From: Phycisphaeraceae bacterium
Lineage (GTDB): Bacteria; Planctomycetota; Phycisphaerae; Phycisphaerales; Phycisphaeraceae
NCBI GenBank assembly: GCA_028277745.1
Contig: JANQFR010000091.1
Span: 1-64,000 of the forward strand
Length of the DNA stretch: 64,000 nucleotides
Direction of reading: 5' to 3'
Shown here: positions 26,101 through 36,709 of the stretch, piece after piece
Position numbering within the stretch: the first letter of the stretch is position 1
Layout of the letters: each line of letters starts with the position of its first letter
Position numbers and translations under genes: made by a program
The notes under the pieces: model-generated
What the model was told of the DNA's origin: nothing
Seen by the model: only the letters and a program-made list of their open reading frames with translations
The model's database searches: none

Positions 26101-27315
26101 ATGGCCTTTGGCTTGAACAAAACCAAACAATCGCCGATCGCGATCGACTTCGGCGCCGACTGCCTCAAGGTCCTTCAGATCGTCCCGACCGACCCGCCGC
26201 AACTCGTCGCGGTTGCCGGGGCCGTGATCCCCGAGCACGCCCGCACCGACGCCAACGCCCGCCTGGCTTTTCTCGCCGAAGCCCTGCGCAACCTGCTCAA
26301 GACCCAGCCGTTCCGCGGCCGACGCGCCATGCTCTCCATCCCCGCCTTCCAGACCATGATCCAGCACCTCGAGATCGCCACCGGCGAGCACGAGACGCTT
26401 GACGCCCAGGTCGGCCTCCAGCTCCAGCAGCGTCTGAACGTGGACCCGTCCCGGATGGTGATCCGGCACTTCCCCGTCGCCCAGGTCATCCGCGACGGCC
26501 AGAACCGGCAGGAGGTCATCTGCATCGCCGCCCGCAAGGACGCGGTCCTGCGTTACATCGACCTCGCGCATAAGTGCAAGCTGGACGTCGTCGGCATGCA
26601 CAGCGAGCCGCACTGCATCCTCAGCGCGTTCTCGCACGTCCACCGACGGGCCGGCGACGAGGAACGGGCGCTGTGCTTCGTGGACATCGGCTCGGCCACC
26701 ACCAAGGTGGTCATCTCTCACGGCAGAGAGATGGTCTTCGCCAAGTCGATCCACGCGGCGGGTGACCAGTTCACCCGACAATACGCGGCCCGGAACGAGA
26801 TGAGTTTCCTCGATGCGCGCTCCGAACGGATCGCCCAAGCCGAGGGCGTCGTTCGGGCTCAGCCCGAAGTCCCGCAGGAGCAGCGGGCCGCGGCCGGCCT
26901 GTCGGCTCTTGAGGCCGAGCCGGGCGTTCTCGGCTCGCGTGGCGTTGAGGCGCAGCGCAGCGTCGCCATTGCTGAACCGCCCCCGACGCCTACGCGGATC
27001 GGCCCGTCCCGGCACGAATCCGATGACACGCTCGAATGCCTGGTCGATGAGCTGCAGTTGTGCATGCGTCATCATCAGAGCCTCTTCGAGGGCAAGCCGG
27101 TTGAGAAACTCGTGTTCCTCGGGGGCGAAGCGCGGCACACCCCGACCTGTCAGGCGATCGCCAGGTCGGTCCGCACCGCGGCTCAACTGGGCGACCCGTT
27201 CGCCCGCCTGATGCGGGTGGGCAAAACCAAGAAGCCCTCCAGCGTCGACCTGGAGCAACCTCAGCCCGGGTGGGCTGTGCCGATGGGACTGTGTTACAGC
27301 GAGGCGAATCTGTGA
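26101..27315 (+). CDS. pilM: Type IV pilus/secretion platform ATPase-fold protein PilM
   Basis: PilM is an actin-like (FtsA-fold) cytoplasmic protein that binds the N-terminus of PilN and anchors the inner-membrane platform. The 404-residue product has the PilM opening SPIAIDFGADCLKVLQIV (phosphate 1), the RRAMLSIPAFQTMIQHLEI region, FVDIGSATTKVVISHGREMVFAKSI (phosphate 2) and LVFLGGEARHTP near the end. A variable insert with many Glu/Ala/Pro lies at about 255-310. ATG at 26101 begins MAFGLNKTKQ; GAGG is about 9 nt upstream. It leads an operon with PilN-, PilO- and PilP/GspC-like genes and an ATPase. Confidence 0.88.
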   Translation: MAFGLNKTKQSPIAIDFGADCLKVLQIVPTDPPQLVAVAGAVIPEHARTDANARLAFLAEALRNLLKTQPFRGRRAMLSIPAFQTMIQHLEIATGEHETLDAQVGLQLQQRLNVDPSRMVIRHFPVAQVIRDGQNRQEVICIAARKDAVLRYIDLAHKCKLDVVGMHSEPHCILSAFSHVHRRAGDEERALCFVDIGSATTKVVISHGREMVFAKSIHAAGDQFTRQYAARNEMSFLDARSERIAQAEGVVRAQPEVPQEQRAAAGLSALEAEPGVLGSRGVEAQRSVAIAEPPPTPTRIGPSRHESDDTLECLVDELQLCMRHHQSLFEGKPVEKLVFLGGEARHTPTCQAIARSVRTAAQLGDPFARLMRVGKTKKPSSVDLEQPQPGWAVPMGLCYSEANL

Positions 27316-27389
27316 TCCCGCGGGTCGGCCCGGATCGGGCCGGCGCTCCGGAGCGGCGCGCTCCGGTTCGCTGACGCAAGGAGTTACCC

Positions 27390-28178
27390 ATGCCCAAAGA
27401 CATGAGCTTCCTCCCGGAAGACTACCTCGAAAAACGCATCGCCCGGCGGACCAACGTCATCTGCCTCACGCTGTTCATCGTGGTGATGGTCGGCGTGCTC
27501 GCGGCGTGGTTCGTCACCGACCGGCAACGCAGCGAGGTCCGGACGCTGCAGGCCCAGGTCAACGAGCAGTACGAGATGGCCGCCCGCAATCTCGAACAGC
27601 TCGAAGAGCTCCAGGAACGTAAGCAGCAGATGCTCCGCAAGGCCAAGGTCACCGCGGTGCTCGTGGAGAAGCTGCCGCGGAGCCTGATCCTCGCCGAGTT
27701 GATCAACAACATGCCTGCGTCGATGGGGCTGCTGGACCTGAAGCTGAGCACCAAGCAGCTGCGCACCCGCCCGCGGCCCCAGACCTCGCTGCAGCGGGCG
27801 CGCCAGCAACAGGCCGCCGCCCAAGCCGAGGTCTCGGCCCCCGACCTGCAGGTGGACCTGAGCCTCACCGGCCTGGCGCCGACCGACGTCGATGTGGCGC
27901 AGTTCATCTCCGCCCTGGGCGCCCACATGATGTTCGATCAGGTCAACCTCCAGTTTTCAGAACAGACCCGTGTCGACGACCTGGAGATGCGTAAGTTCCG
28001 GGTCAACATGACCGTGAACCGTAACGTGACGTTCCGTGAGATCGAGCCCACGCTGGTGAAACGCGAGCTGAAGATCGATCCGATGGGCGACACGATCCAG
28101 ATCGATGCGACCGGCCAGTTGGTGACGCCGACGGCCGACCTTGTCGCCGACGGTCTGCCGCCTAACCAAGGGGATTAA
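27390..28178 (+). CDS. pilN: PilN-like inner-membrane protein
   Basis: The 262-residue protein has a short cytoplasmic start (MPKDMSFLPEDYLEKRIARR), which contains the SFLPEDYLE motif that PilN uses to bind PilM, a membrane helix at about 23-44, a coiled coil at about 48-95, and a periplasmic part with the LDLKLSTKQLRT and DLQVDLSLTGLAPTD strands expected of the ferredoxin-like PilN fold. It is followed after 3 nt by the PilO-like gene. The gap before it (27316-27389) holds two short GC-rich palindromes, CGGCCCG/CGGGCCG and CGCTCCGGAGCG, which may adjust expression within the operon. Confidence 0.82.
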   Translation: MPKDMSFLPEDYLEKRIARRTNVICLTLFIVVMVGVLAAWFVTDRQRSEVRTLQAQVNEQYEMAARNLEQLEELQERKQQMLRKAKVTAVLVEKLPRSLILAELINNMPASMGLLDLKLSTKQLRTRPRPQTSLQRARQQQAAAQAEVSAPDLQVDLSLTGLAPTDVDVAQFISALGAHMMFDQVNLQFSEQTRVDDLEMRKFRVNMTVNRNVTFREIEPTLVKRELKIDPMGDTIQIDATGQLVTPTADLVADGLPPNQGD

Positions 28179-28181
28179 GCC

Positions 28182-28736
28182 ATGCGATTCGGCATCCGAG
28201 AATTGGCGTTCGTGGTGGTTCTGCTCGCCATGCCGGTGGCGGCTTACCTGTTCGTGTTCCAGCCCCGAAACCTGCAGATCGCCGAGGCCAAGGCCGAGGT
28301 TCAGCAGAAGCAGCAGAAGCTCGCCCAGCTCGAACAAGCCACCCAGAACATGGAAGACCTGGGCGCAGAGATCGAGAAGCTCTCCGAAGCGATCGATCTG
28401 TTCGAGCGCAAGCTCCCGGAAAAGCAGGAAGTCGAGGGCATCCTTCAGGATGTGTGGAACCTCGCGTCGGAGCATCAGCTCACGCCCAAGAGCATCCGCA
28501 CCGAGAAGGAGCAGGGCACGGCCCAATACACCGAGCTTCCGATCAAGATGGTGATCGTGGGCGATTTTGATGGTTTCTACGAGTTCCTCCTGGACCTGGA
28601 GAAGCTGCCCCGGATCACCCGGACCCCGACGATGCAGCTCAAGAAGCTCCACCGGGACGAAGAGGGCGTGATGCAGGCCGACCTGGTGCTGAGCATCTTC
28701 TTTGAAGGCGAGAGCCTTGCGGGAGGTCGTTCATGA
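28182..28736 (+). CDS. pilO: PilO-like inner-membrane protein
   Basis: A 184-residue protein with a membrane helix at about 7-27 (LAFVVVLLAMPVAAYLFVFQ), a long Gln/Lys/Glu-rich coiled coil (about 30-85), and a periplasmic ferredoxin-like domain with the PilO motif VIVGDFDGFYEFLLDLEKLPRIT, quoted here as VGDFDGFYEFLLDLEKLPRI. PilO forms a heterodimer with PilN and links the platform to PilP and the secretin. Its stop overlaps the next gene's ATG by 4 nt. Confidence 0.85.
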   Translation: MRFGIRELAFVVVLLAMPVAAYLFVFQPRNLQIAEAKAEVQQKQQKLAQLEQATQNMEDLGAEIEKLSEAIDLFERKLPEKQEVEGILQDVWNLASEHQLTPKSIRTEKEQGTAQYTELPIKMVIVGDFDGFYEFLLDLEKLPRITRTPTMQLKKLHRDEEGVMQADLVLSIFFEGESLAGGRS

Positions 28737-29509
28737 CGCGTTTTCCAGGGATGGGACCGATGGAGTCCGAAGGCGACGCCGAGGCCGGGCGTGAGCCCGA
28801 GTCGATGTCGTTGTTGGGAGGCATCGCCGGCGACAACGAGTCCGGCGTGGATGCTCAGCTGGATACGTTCGGCGTCGAACCCGAACACACCGGCGGCAAG
28901 CTGCTCAATCATGGCGTGCTGCTGATCGTCGCGGTGGCGTTGGTCGCCGCCGGCGCCCTTTACCTCATGCGGCTGTCGCAGGGTGAATTGACGTCCGACG
29001 AAGCGACCGCCCAGACCGAAGCCAAGATCGAGCAATGGCTGGGCAAGCTGACCGTGCCCGGGGCCATGAGCAAGGACGACCCGATGCACCAGCAGCAGAT
29101 CACGGCGTTGTTCCAAGACACCGGCGAGATCATCCAGATCTTCAACACCGACCTGACGGGGCATCAGGTCCCGGTCGAATACGTCAAGCAGAATCCGTTC
29201 GAGCTGCGGCTGGCGAAGCAGGAGGTCGTGCTGCCGGACGGCAGCGCCGCCGCGGCGGCCGCCGCCGCACGGGAGCGTGAGGCGAGGCTCAGCAAACTGC
29301 AACGCGAGGTCGATGGGCTGACCCTCCAATCCGTGGTCAACATGCGGTCCAATCCCGTCGCCGCGATCAACGGCGACTTCTACCGGCGTGGGGACACAAT
29401 CGGCAGCTTCACGGTGGCCGCCGTGTCCGCCAAGCACATGGCCGTCAAACTCACCGCTGGCGACGACTCGTTCGTCCTGCGGATGGTGACCGACGTCGAG
29501 AAGAACTGA
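28733..29509 (+). CDS. PilP/GspC-like membrane protein of the pilus operon
   Basis: The 258-residue product has an acidic cytoplasmic part of about 60 residues, a membrane helix at about 61-82 (GVLLIVAVALVAAGALYLM), a periplasmic helical region, a run of eight Ala residues, and a C-terminal domain (about 195-258) reading AAINGDFYRRGDTIGSF and KLTAGDDSFVLRM, which resembles the small beta domain of PilP/GspC that contacts the secretin. Unlike PilP, it lacks a lipobox and has a cytoplasmic tail, closer to GspC. Position between PilO and the ATPase supports a role in the same machine. No secretin gene is in the window. Confidence 0.6.
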   Translation: MTRFPGMGPMESEGDAEAGREPESMSLLGGIAGDNESGVDAQLDTFGVEPEHTGGKLLNHGVLLIVAVALVAAGALYLMRLSQGELTSDEATAQTEAKIEQWLGKLTVPGAMSKDDPMHQQQITALFQDTGEIIQIFNTDLTGHQVPVEYVKQNPFELRLAKQEVVLPDGSAAAAAAAAREREARLSKLQREVDGLTLQSVVNMRSNPVAAINGDFYRRGDTIGSFTVAAVSAKHMAVKLTAGDDSFVLRMVTDVEKN

Positions 29510-29518
29510 CGGCGCCCG

Positions 29519-31339
<1,821 letters not shown>

Positions 31340-31389
31340 GCGATCCCGCGGACGGCCCGTCATCGCCGTGCGGCTCCGGACGTACGGGG

Positions 31390-31395
31390 TATAAT
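31390..31395 (+). promoter_or_regulatory. Consensus -10 element of ispG
   Basis: A perfect TATAAT lies 8 nt before the ispG ATG, so initiation about 7 nt downstream would start the RNA at or within 2-3 nt of the start codon. No -35 match is seen 16-18 nt upstream, and no Shine-Dalgarno sequence precedes the ATG. Confidence 0.5.
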
Positions 31396-31403
31396 TCCTT
31401 CAT

Positions 31404-32678
31404 ATGATTCCACGAAGACCCACCCGCCAGGTCACGATCGGCGACGATCGCGTCGGCCGCGTCAAGGTCGGCGGCGACGCCCCCGTCTCCGTCCAGACCA
31501 TGACCGCCGGTTACACCTACGACGTCGACAACTGCGTCGCCGAGATCAACAAGCTCGCCGCCGCCGGCGCCGACGTCGTCCGCGTCGCCGTCCCCGAGAA
31601 AAAAGACACCGAGGCCCTCAAAGACATCCTCCCCCAGGTCCGTGTCCCGATCGTGGCTGACGTCCACTTCCACTTCAAGCGCGCCCTCGAGGCCATTGAC
31701 GCCGGCGTCCACAAGATCCGGCTCAACCCCGGCAACATCCAGGACCGCAAGCAGGTCGAAGAGGTCATCGCCGCCTGCAAGGAAAAGGGCCTGCCCATCC
31801 GCGTCGGCGTCAACGAAGGCTCGATCATCGAACGCAAGGACAAGCAGAAACGCATGAAGGAACTCGGCGGCGTCTTCTCCGACTCCCGCCACGGCCACTT
31901 CCTCGCGATCATGATCACCAAGCTCGAGGAATACCTCGACATCTTCTACAGCAGTGATTTTTACGACATCGTCATCAGCGCCAAGAGCCCCGACCCCACG
32001 CTCGTGATCGCCGCCTACACCGAGATCAGCAAGCGGTTCGATCACCCCCTGCACCTGGGCGTCACCCACGCCGGCCCGCGCGAGACCGGCGCGATCCGCA
32101 GCGTCGTCCCCCTTGGCCACCTGCTCGCGTCGGGGATTGGCGACACCATCCGCATCAGCTACGCCAACGACCCGGTCTACGAGGTCGAGGACGCCCTGGA
32201 GATGCTCTACTGCCTCGAGCTGCGGGAGCGTAAGGGCGTCGACCTGATCGCCTGCCCGACCTGCGGCCGCATCCAGGTCGACCTGTTCACGCTGGTGCAG
32301 GACGTGCGCAAGAAGCTCGCCGACGAGATCACGCTGCCGATCAAGGTCGCGGTGATGGGCTGCATCGTCAACGGCCCCGGCGAGGCCGAGGGCGCCGACG
32401 TCGCCATCTTCGCCGGCGACCGCCGCGGCATCATCTACGTCCAGGGCCAGAAGGTCGCCAACGTCCCCGAGGAGCAGATCCTCGACGCGCTGCTCGACGA
32501 ATGCAAGAAGTTCGAGGCCAAGGTTCAGTCCGGCGAAGCCAGGCTCGGCGAGAAGGTCGTCGAGATCGCTCCGCCCGACCCGATCGGCGAACTCGGCAGC
32601 GGTTTCGACAAGATCGCCGCGGGACAGGTCGAGAGCACCGGCGGCAAGGTCACCCCCCTGACCGTCACCGGCCGATAG
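31404..32678 (+). CDS. ispG: 4-hydroxy-3-methylbut-2-enyl diphosphate synthase
   Basis: IspG (GcpE) converts MEcPP to HMBPP in the MEP isoprenoid pathway with a [4Fe-4S] cluster and flavodoxin or ferredoxin. The 424-residue product has the family pattern TRQVTIGDDRVGRVKVGGDAPVSVQTMT (outlined as VGGDAPVSVQTM), the TIM-barrel segments VPIVADVHFHFKRAL and IRLNPGNI, and the cluster-binding motifs ACPTCGRI and GCIVNGPGEA. The short single-piece layout is the usual bacterial type. A C-terminal tail of about 40 residues goes beyond the typical end. The gene stands alone between the pilus operon and a terminator. Confidence 0.95.
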   Translation: MIPRRPTRQVTIGDDRVGRVKVGGDAPVSVQTMTAGYTYDVDNCVAEINKLAAAGADVVRVAVPEKKDTEALKDILPQVRVPIVADVHFHFKRALEAIDAGVHKIRLNPGNIQDRKQVEEVIAACKEKGLPIRVGVNEGSIIERKDKQKRMKELGGVFSDSRHGHFLAIMITKLEEYLDIFYSSDFYDIVISAKSPDPTLVIAAYTEISKRFDHPLHLGVTHAGPRETGAIRSVVPLGHLLASGIGDTIRISYANDPVYEVEDALEMLYCLELRERKGVDLIACPTCGRIQVDLFTLVQDVRKKLADEITLPIKVAVMGCIVNGPGEAEGADVAIFAGDRRGIIYVQGQKVANVPEEQILDALLDECKKFEAKVQSGEARLGEKVVEIAPPDPIGELGSGFDKIAAGQVESTGGKVTPLTVTGR

Positions 32679-32718
32679 GGATCGTTCCATCTACAAACCA
32701 AGCGCGACGCACCGGTTT

Positions 32719-32749
32719 AGCGGCGGGGCCTGCCCCGCGCTGTCTTTTC
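32719..32749 (+). terminator. Rho-independent terminator after ispG
   Basis: A GC stem, AGCGGCGGGGC paired with GCCCCGCGCT (one bulged G), closes over a 2-nt loop at 32719-32741 and is followed by GTCTTTTCC. It lies about 40 nt after the ispG stop. Confidence 0.65.
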
Positions 32750-32778
32750 CTTCATCAAAAAGTCACAGAAGCAGTCAA

Positions 32779-32807
32779 TTTACAAGCCGCTGGATTTATG
32801 CTATCCT
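32779..32807 (+). promoter_or_regulatory. Sigma-70 promoter of the PEP-CTERM gene
   Basis: TTTACA at 32779-32784, a 17-nt spacer and TATCCT at 32802-32807 match the housekeeping consensus well in an unusually AT-rich stretch. It is about 80 nt before the start codon at 32887, which has AGGGAG at 32873-32878. Confidence 0.65.
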
Positions 32808-32886
32808 CTTATTACAAAAGGCGATATGGATTTTCCACGTTTAGGAATTCCAAAAAGAAGCATTTTCCGAAGAGGGAGATAAACCA

Positions 32887-33942
32887 ATGGGTCGCATGAG
32901 TTTAGTTGTTCCGGGCGCCGCGATCGCTCTATCTGTCCTGGCTACCGACGCGCGGGGCCTGACGATCGAGCTCGATTTTTCGCAGGACACTTCAGGGTTC
33001 TTCTCCAACGCCGACGCCAAAGCCGCGATGGAGGCCGCGGCCCAGGACCTCAGCGATGCGATCCTGACCCCGTTGGGAGCGACGGTCGACACCAACACCG
33101 CAAGCTTCGGCGTCGGCTCGGCTTCATTCAATTTCGAATACAACTACACCCACCCCTCCAACGGGACGGATCAGGTCTTCGACCCGGCCGTGCTCCCGGC
33201 CAACACCGTCAAGGTCTTCGTCGGCGCCCAGACGCTCGGCGGCACGATCCTCGGCCAGGGTGGGCCCGGCGGGGCGGGGGTCCGTCCCGGTTTCGGGGCT
33301 TCCGCCGCTCAGTTACAGCAACAGATCAATGATGTCACCGAGGCTTGGAATCAAGCCCACACCGCCGCGACCGCCAACATCCGCCGAGGCGGAGGGCCCG
33401 TTATGACCAATCTCTCCGGTACGGTCAGTGACACGGGCGGCAACATCAGCCTCGACTACGACTTGGACTTCGGCCCCGCCCTCGGCAACGTCTGGTTCGA
33501 TGACGACACCAACTGGCACTTCGACCACACCACCGCCGTCGCCGACAATCATTTTGATTTCTATTCCGTCGCGCTGCACGAATTGCTCCACGCCGTGGGC
33601 ATCGGTCTGGGCCAGAGTTGGAACGACCTCGTGTCCCCGGGTGACTCCAAAGACTGGCTCGGCAGCGAGGTCTTGGCCCTGCTGGGAGACGGCGATGACA
33701 TCCTCGAAGCCGACAGCGCGCACATCGCCGAGGGGACCCAGAGCCTCAACATCAACGGCGTCCTTCAGGAAGTCGTGATGGACCCAACCTTGACGGATGG
33801 AACCCGTAAATATCTCACCGAGCTCGACCTCGCATTTCTCACCGACATCGGTTGGACGGTAGCGGCGATCCCCGAGCCCTCGACCTTCCTGGCTCTCGCC
33901 GGCGCATCCTGCCTCCTCCTGGGCCGGCGGCGCGCAGCTTGA
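32887..33942 (+). CDS. PEP-CTERM secreted metalloprotease-like protein
   Basis: The 351-residue protein has a signal peptide (LVVPGAAIALSVLATDARG), a zincin-like core, and a PEP-CTERM tail: IPEPSTFLALAGASCLLL then GRRR, the sorting signal recognised by exosortase in exopolysaccharide-producing bacteria. The active-site helix reads ALHELLHAVGIGL with His231, Glu232 and His235. The usual third ligand of HExxHxxGxxH is Leu here, so either another residue completes the site or the enzyme is altered. It has its own promoter and terminator. A secreted or matrix-attached hydrolase role is inferred. ATG at 32899 is a possible alternative start. Confidence 0.75.
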   Translation: MGRMSLVVPGAAIALSVLATDARGLTIELDFSQDTSGFFSNADAKAAMEAAAQDLSDAILTPLGATVDTNTASFGVGSASFNFEYNYTHPSNGTDQVFDPAVLPANTVKVFVGAQTLGGTILGQGGPGGAGVRPGFGASAAQLQQQINDVTEAWNQAHTAATANIRRGGGPVMTNLSGTVSDTGGNISLDYDLDFGPALGNVWFDDDTNWHFDHTTAVADNHFDFYSVALHELLHAVGIGLGQSWNDLVSPGDSKDWLGSEVLALLGDGDDILEADSAHIAEGTQSLNINGVLQEVVMDPTLTDGTRKYLTELDLAFLTDIGWTVAAIPEPSTFLALAGASCLLLGRRRAA

Positions 33943-33968
33943 TCTTTCGCTCTATCCGACTTTCCCCA

Positions 33969-33996
33969 CAACGCCGCGTTTCGCGGCGTTGTTTTT
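33969..33996 (+). terminator. Rho-independent terminator after the PEP-CTERM gene
   Basis: A perfect 10-bp stem, CAACGCCGCG at 33969-33978 and CGCGGCGTTG at 33982-33991, with a TTT loop and a TTTTT tail at 33992-33996. Confidence 0.9.
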
Positions 33997-34132
33997 AAAC
34001 CTGAACGCCGCGTCATCCGGCCTCCGGCGACGCGTCGTCGACGCGTCCGCGACGGGTGCATTTGCCGGATCGTCGATCGGCTGAGACACTTCACACGATA
34101 CGGTCCACTTCAGGCAAAAACCGGGACGCAGC

Positions 34133-35281
34133 ATGAAAACAGACTCTCTCAGGATCGTCGCTGGTCAGCCCTCCTGGCGGATCGCCAACCGTGACGTGGA
34201 GGCGTACCTGACCCGGCGGGGCGGGCACCTGGGGCCGGTCACGTTCGACCGACGGGGCGCGAAGCTGCGGCCGCTGTCGGTCGCGCCGTGGGCGACGGAG
34301 AAGCTGCCGCGGGGGCTGCCGCCCCTGCTCCATGTGTTGCGGGGTGATTTCTTCTGCATGCCCTTCGGCGGCAACGAGGAGCCGTATCGAGGTGAGCAGC
34401 ACCCGCCTCATGGGGAGACGGCCAACGCCCCCTGGCGGCTGCGTTCGATCGGGCGCGACGGGGACGCGGTCTCGCTCAAAGCCAGCCTGCGGACCAAGAT
34501 TCGGCCCGGCCGGGTTGAGAAGGACATCACCCTGGTCGACGGCCATCCCGCGGTGTATCAGCGGCACACGATCCACGAGATATCCGGCCCGATGAACCTC
34601 GGCCATCACGCGATGCTCCGTTTCCCCGACCGGCTCGGCGCGGGGCTGATCAGCACCTCGCCGTTCAAACACGGCGAGGTTTTGCCCACGCCGTTCGAGG
34701 CGCCCGAGCAGGGCGGGTACAGCAGTTTGAAGGTCGGCGCCGTCTTCGACCGGCTGGACCGCGTGCCCAGCGCGTTCGGCGGGACCGCCGACCTCTCCGC
34801 GTACCCTGCTCGGCGCGGCTTTGAGGACCTCGTCATGCTTGTCAGCGACCCCGACCAGCCGATCGCCTGGTCGGCGGTCACGTTCCCCAGGCAGCGGTGC
34901 TTGTGGCTCGGGCTCAAGAACCCGCGGGTGCTGCGCCACACGGTGATGTGGATCTCCAACGGCGGGCGGCACTACCCGCCCTGGAACGGCCGGCACGTGA
35001 ACGTGATGGGGATCGAAGAAGTGACGGCGTATTTCCACCTGGGGCTGGCCGCGTCGGCGAAGCCCAACCCGGTCTCGCAGGCCGGGTCGCCGACGGTGGT
35101 TCGGCTGCGGGCGGACCGGCCGACGGAGGTGGCTTACGTGATGGCGGCCGTGCCCATCCCGCCCGGATTCGGCCGCGTCGCCCGGGTGGAGCCGGCCGAC
35201 CACGGCGGCGGCGTGACCGCGCTGGACGCGTCGGGGAAGCGGGCGGCGTTCCCGGTCACGCTGGGCTGGTTGACAGGATGA
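34133..35281 (+). CDS. Unknown protein, possibly galactose-mutarotase-like fold
   Basis: The 382-residue soluble product starts MKTDSLRIVAGQPSWRIANR and has no signal peptide or membrane segment. The succession of strands with phrases such as VEAYLTRRGGHLGPVTF near the start, CMPFGGNEEP, KDITLVDGHPAVYQRHTI and later VMWISNGGRHYPPWNGR resembles aldose-1-epimerase-like beta-supersandwich proteins, which process or bind sugars, but I cannot assign a family. Conserved-looking His and Asn residues at MNLGHHAML and RHYPPWNGRH are candidate ligand contacts. It follows a terminator and precedes guaD by about 150 nt; co-regulation is not evident. Confidence 0.55.
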   Translation: MKTDSLRIVAGQPSWRIANRDVEAYLTRRGGHLGPVTFDRRGAKLRPLSVAPWATEKLPRGLPPLLHVLRGDFFCMPFGGNEEPYRGEQHPPHGETANAPWRLRSIGRDGDAVSLKASLRTKIRPGRVEKDITLVDGHPAVYQRHTIHEISGPMNLGHHAMLRFPDRLGAGLISTSPFKHGEVLPTPFEAPEQGGYSSLKVGAVFDRLDRVPSAFGGTADLSAYPARRGFEDLVMLVSDPDQPIAWSAVTFPRQRCLWLGLKNPRVLRHTVMWISNGGRHYPPWNGRHVNVMGIEEVTAYFHLGLAASAKPNPVSQAGSPTVVRLRADRPTEVAYVMAAVPIPPGFGRVARVEPADHGGGVTALDASGKRAAFPVTLGWLTG

Positions 35282-35432
35282 GCCTGCTTCGCTGATCCTA
35301 TTGCTGGGGGTGGCGCGCAACCATGCTTCAAGATGGCCATACGCCGCCTGACCGCCTACGCGGGGTGCGGTGTCGCGTGGGGGGCTAAAATCCGACCGCG
35401 ATCAGGAACCATTTGCTCCACGGATTGAGAAA

Positions 35433-36680
35433 ATGACGCCTGTCTTGATTGTCACCGGCCAACTGATGCTGCCGGACGAGGCCGGGGGAGAGCGGCGGGT
35501 CCGACTGGCGCCTGGGTGGGTCCGGCTGGACGGCGGGGCCATCGCGGAAGTGAACGAGGGCGACATCCACCCCGAGGCCGACGTCGGCGACGCGGGGTTC
35601 CTGATCACGCCCGGGTTCGTGGACCCGCACCTTCACCTGCCGCAGATCGACGCGTTCGGCGCCCACGGCATGCGGCTGCTCGACTGGCTGGAACGGGTGA
35701 TTTTCCCGATCGAATCCCGCTGGGCCGACGCAGACCACGCCCAGCGGCGCATGCAGAACTGCCTGGCGCAGCTCTTCTCCGCGGGCACGACCGGGATCGT
35801 GGCTTACGCATCGATCCACGTTGAAGCGACCCGCCGGGCGTTGCGGGCCTGCGAGCGGATCGGTATGCGGGCCGCGATCGGCGCCGCGCTGGTCGACCTG
35901 CACCCCCACCCCGAACTGCGTCGGCCGACGGGGCAACTGCTCGACGAGACCCGGCGTCTGCTCGACGAGTTTCCCCCCGACCGCGGGAGCCGTCGGGTCG
36001 AAGCGGCGGTCGCGCCCAGATTCGCCCTGGCCTGCACCATGGAGCTGATGGAGGGCTGCGCCGTGCTGGCGGAGGAGCGCGGCGCCTACGTGCAGACCCA
36101 CCTCGCCGAGATGGAGCCGGAGTGGGAGCAGGCGGTCGCGTTGCATGGCGGCCCGAACTACGCCGACATCTACCGCCGGGCCGGCCTGATGGGGCCTCGG
36201 TCCCTGTTGGGGCATTGCATCCACCTCACCCCGTCCGAGCAGAAGATCATCGCCGAGTCCGGCAGTGTGGCCGTACACTGTCCCACGGCCAACGTCTTTC
36301 TGCGGTCCGGGACCATGAACCGCCGGCGCTGGCTGGAAACGGGCATGACCGTGGCGGTGGCCTCCGACATCGGTGCGGGATACGAGAAGTCCATCGTCCG
36401 GGTCGCGCGGTCCATGGTCGAGGCGGCGTTTTATGTCGACGCCCCGCCCCCGCCGATCGAAGAGGTCTGGTGGCAGATCACCGCGGGCAACGCCGATGCC
36501 CTGGGCTGGTCCCGGGCCGGCCGGATCGCGCCGGGCCACGACGCCGACCTGGTGGCGATCCACCCGGACCGTGACTGGATCAACAGCTATCACCCGCTTG
36601 GCGATCTGCTGTTTTCCTGGGATGATCGCTGGATCGCCCGGACCATCGTCGCGGGCAAGACGGTCTGGGCCAGGCCGTAA
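35433..36680 (+). CDS. guaD: Guanine deaminase
   Basis: A 415-residue amidohydrolase that converts guanine to xanthine. Metal-binding PGFVDPHLHLPQ is at about 58-69, followed by the guanine-deaminase hallmark LLDWLERVIFPIESRWAD. Further motifs are THLAEMEPE, LLGHCIHLTPSEQ with the metal His, HCPTANVFLRSGTM and VASDIGAG with the catalytic Asp. This wording separates it from chlorohydrolases and cytosine deaminase. ATG at 35433 (MTPVLIVTGQLMLP) is the first start that leaves no extra N-terminal extension. The AraC-type regulator gene follows after 29 nt and may control it. Confidence 0.85.
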   Translation: MTPVLIVTGQLMLPDEAGGERRVRLAPGWVRLDGGAIAEVNEGDIHPEADVGDAGFLITPGFVDPHLHLPQIDAFGAHGMRLLDWLERVIFPIESRWADADHAQRRMQNCLAQLFSAGTTGIVAYASIHVEATRRALRACERIGMRAAIGAALVDLHPHPELRRPTGQLLDETRRLLDEFPPDRGSRRVEAAVAPRFALACTMELMEGCAVLAEERGAYVQTHLAEMEPEWEQAVALHGGPNYADIYRRAGLMGPRSLLGHCIHLTPSEQKIIAESGSVAVHCPTANVFLRSGTMNRRRWLETGMTVAVASDIGAGYEKSIVRVARSMVEAAFYVDAPPPPIEEVWWQITAGNADALGWSRAGRIAPGHDADLVAIHPDRDWINSYHPLGDLLFSWDDRWIARTIVAGKTVWARP

Positions 36681-36709
36681 CCCGACCCGCGATCAGGAGC
36701 GTATCGGAA

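Noticed and set aside
27316..27389. GC palindromes between pilM and pilN as a terminator
   Set aside because: They have no T-run, and the genes on both sides belong to the same functional operon; noted only as possible internal structure.
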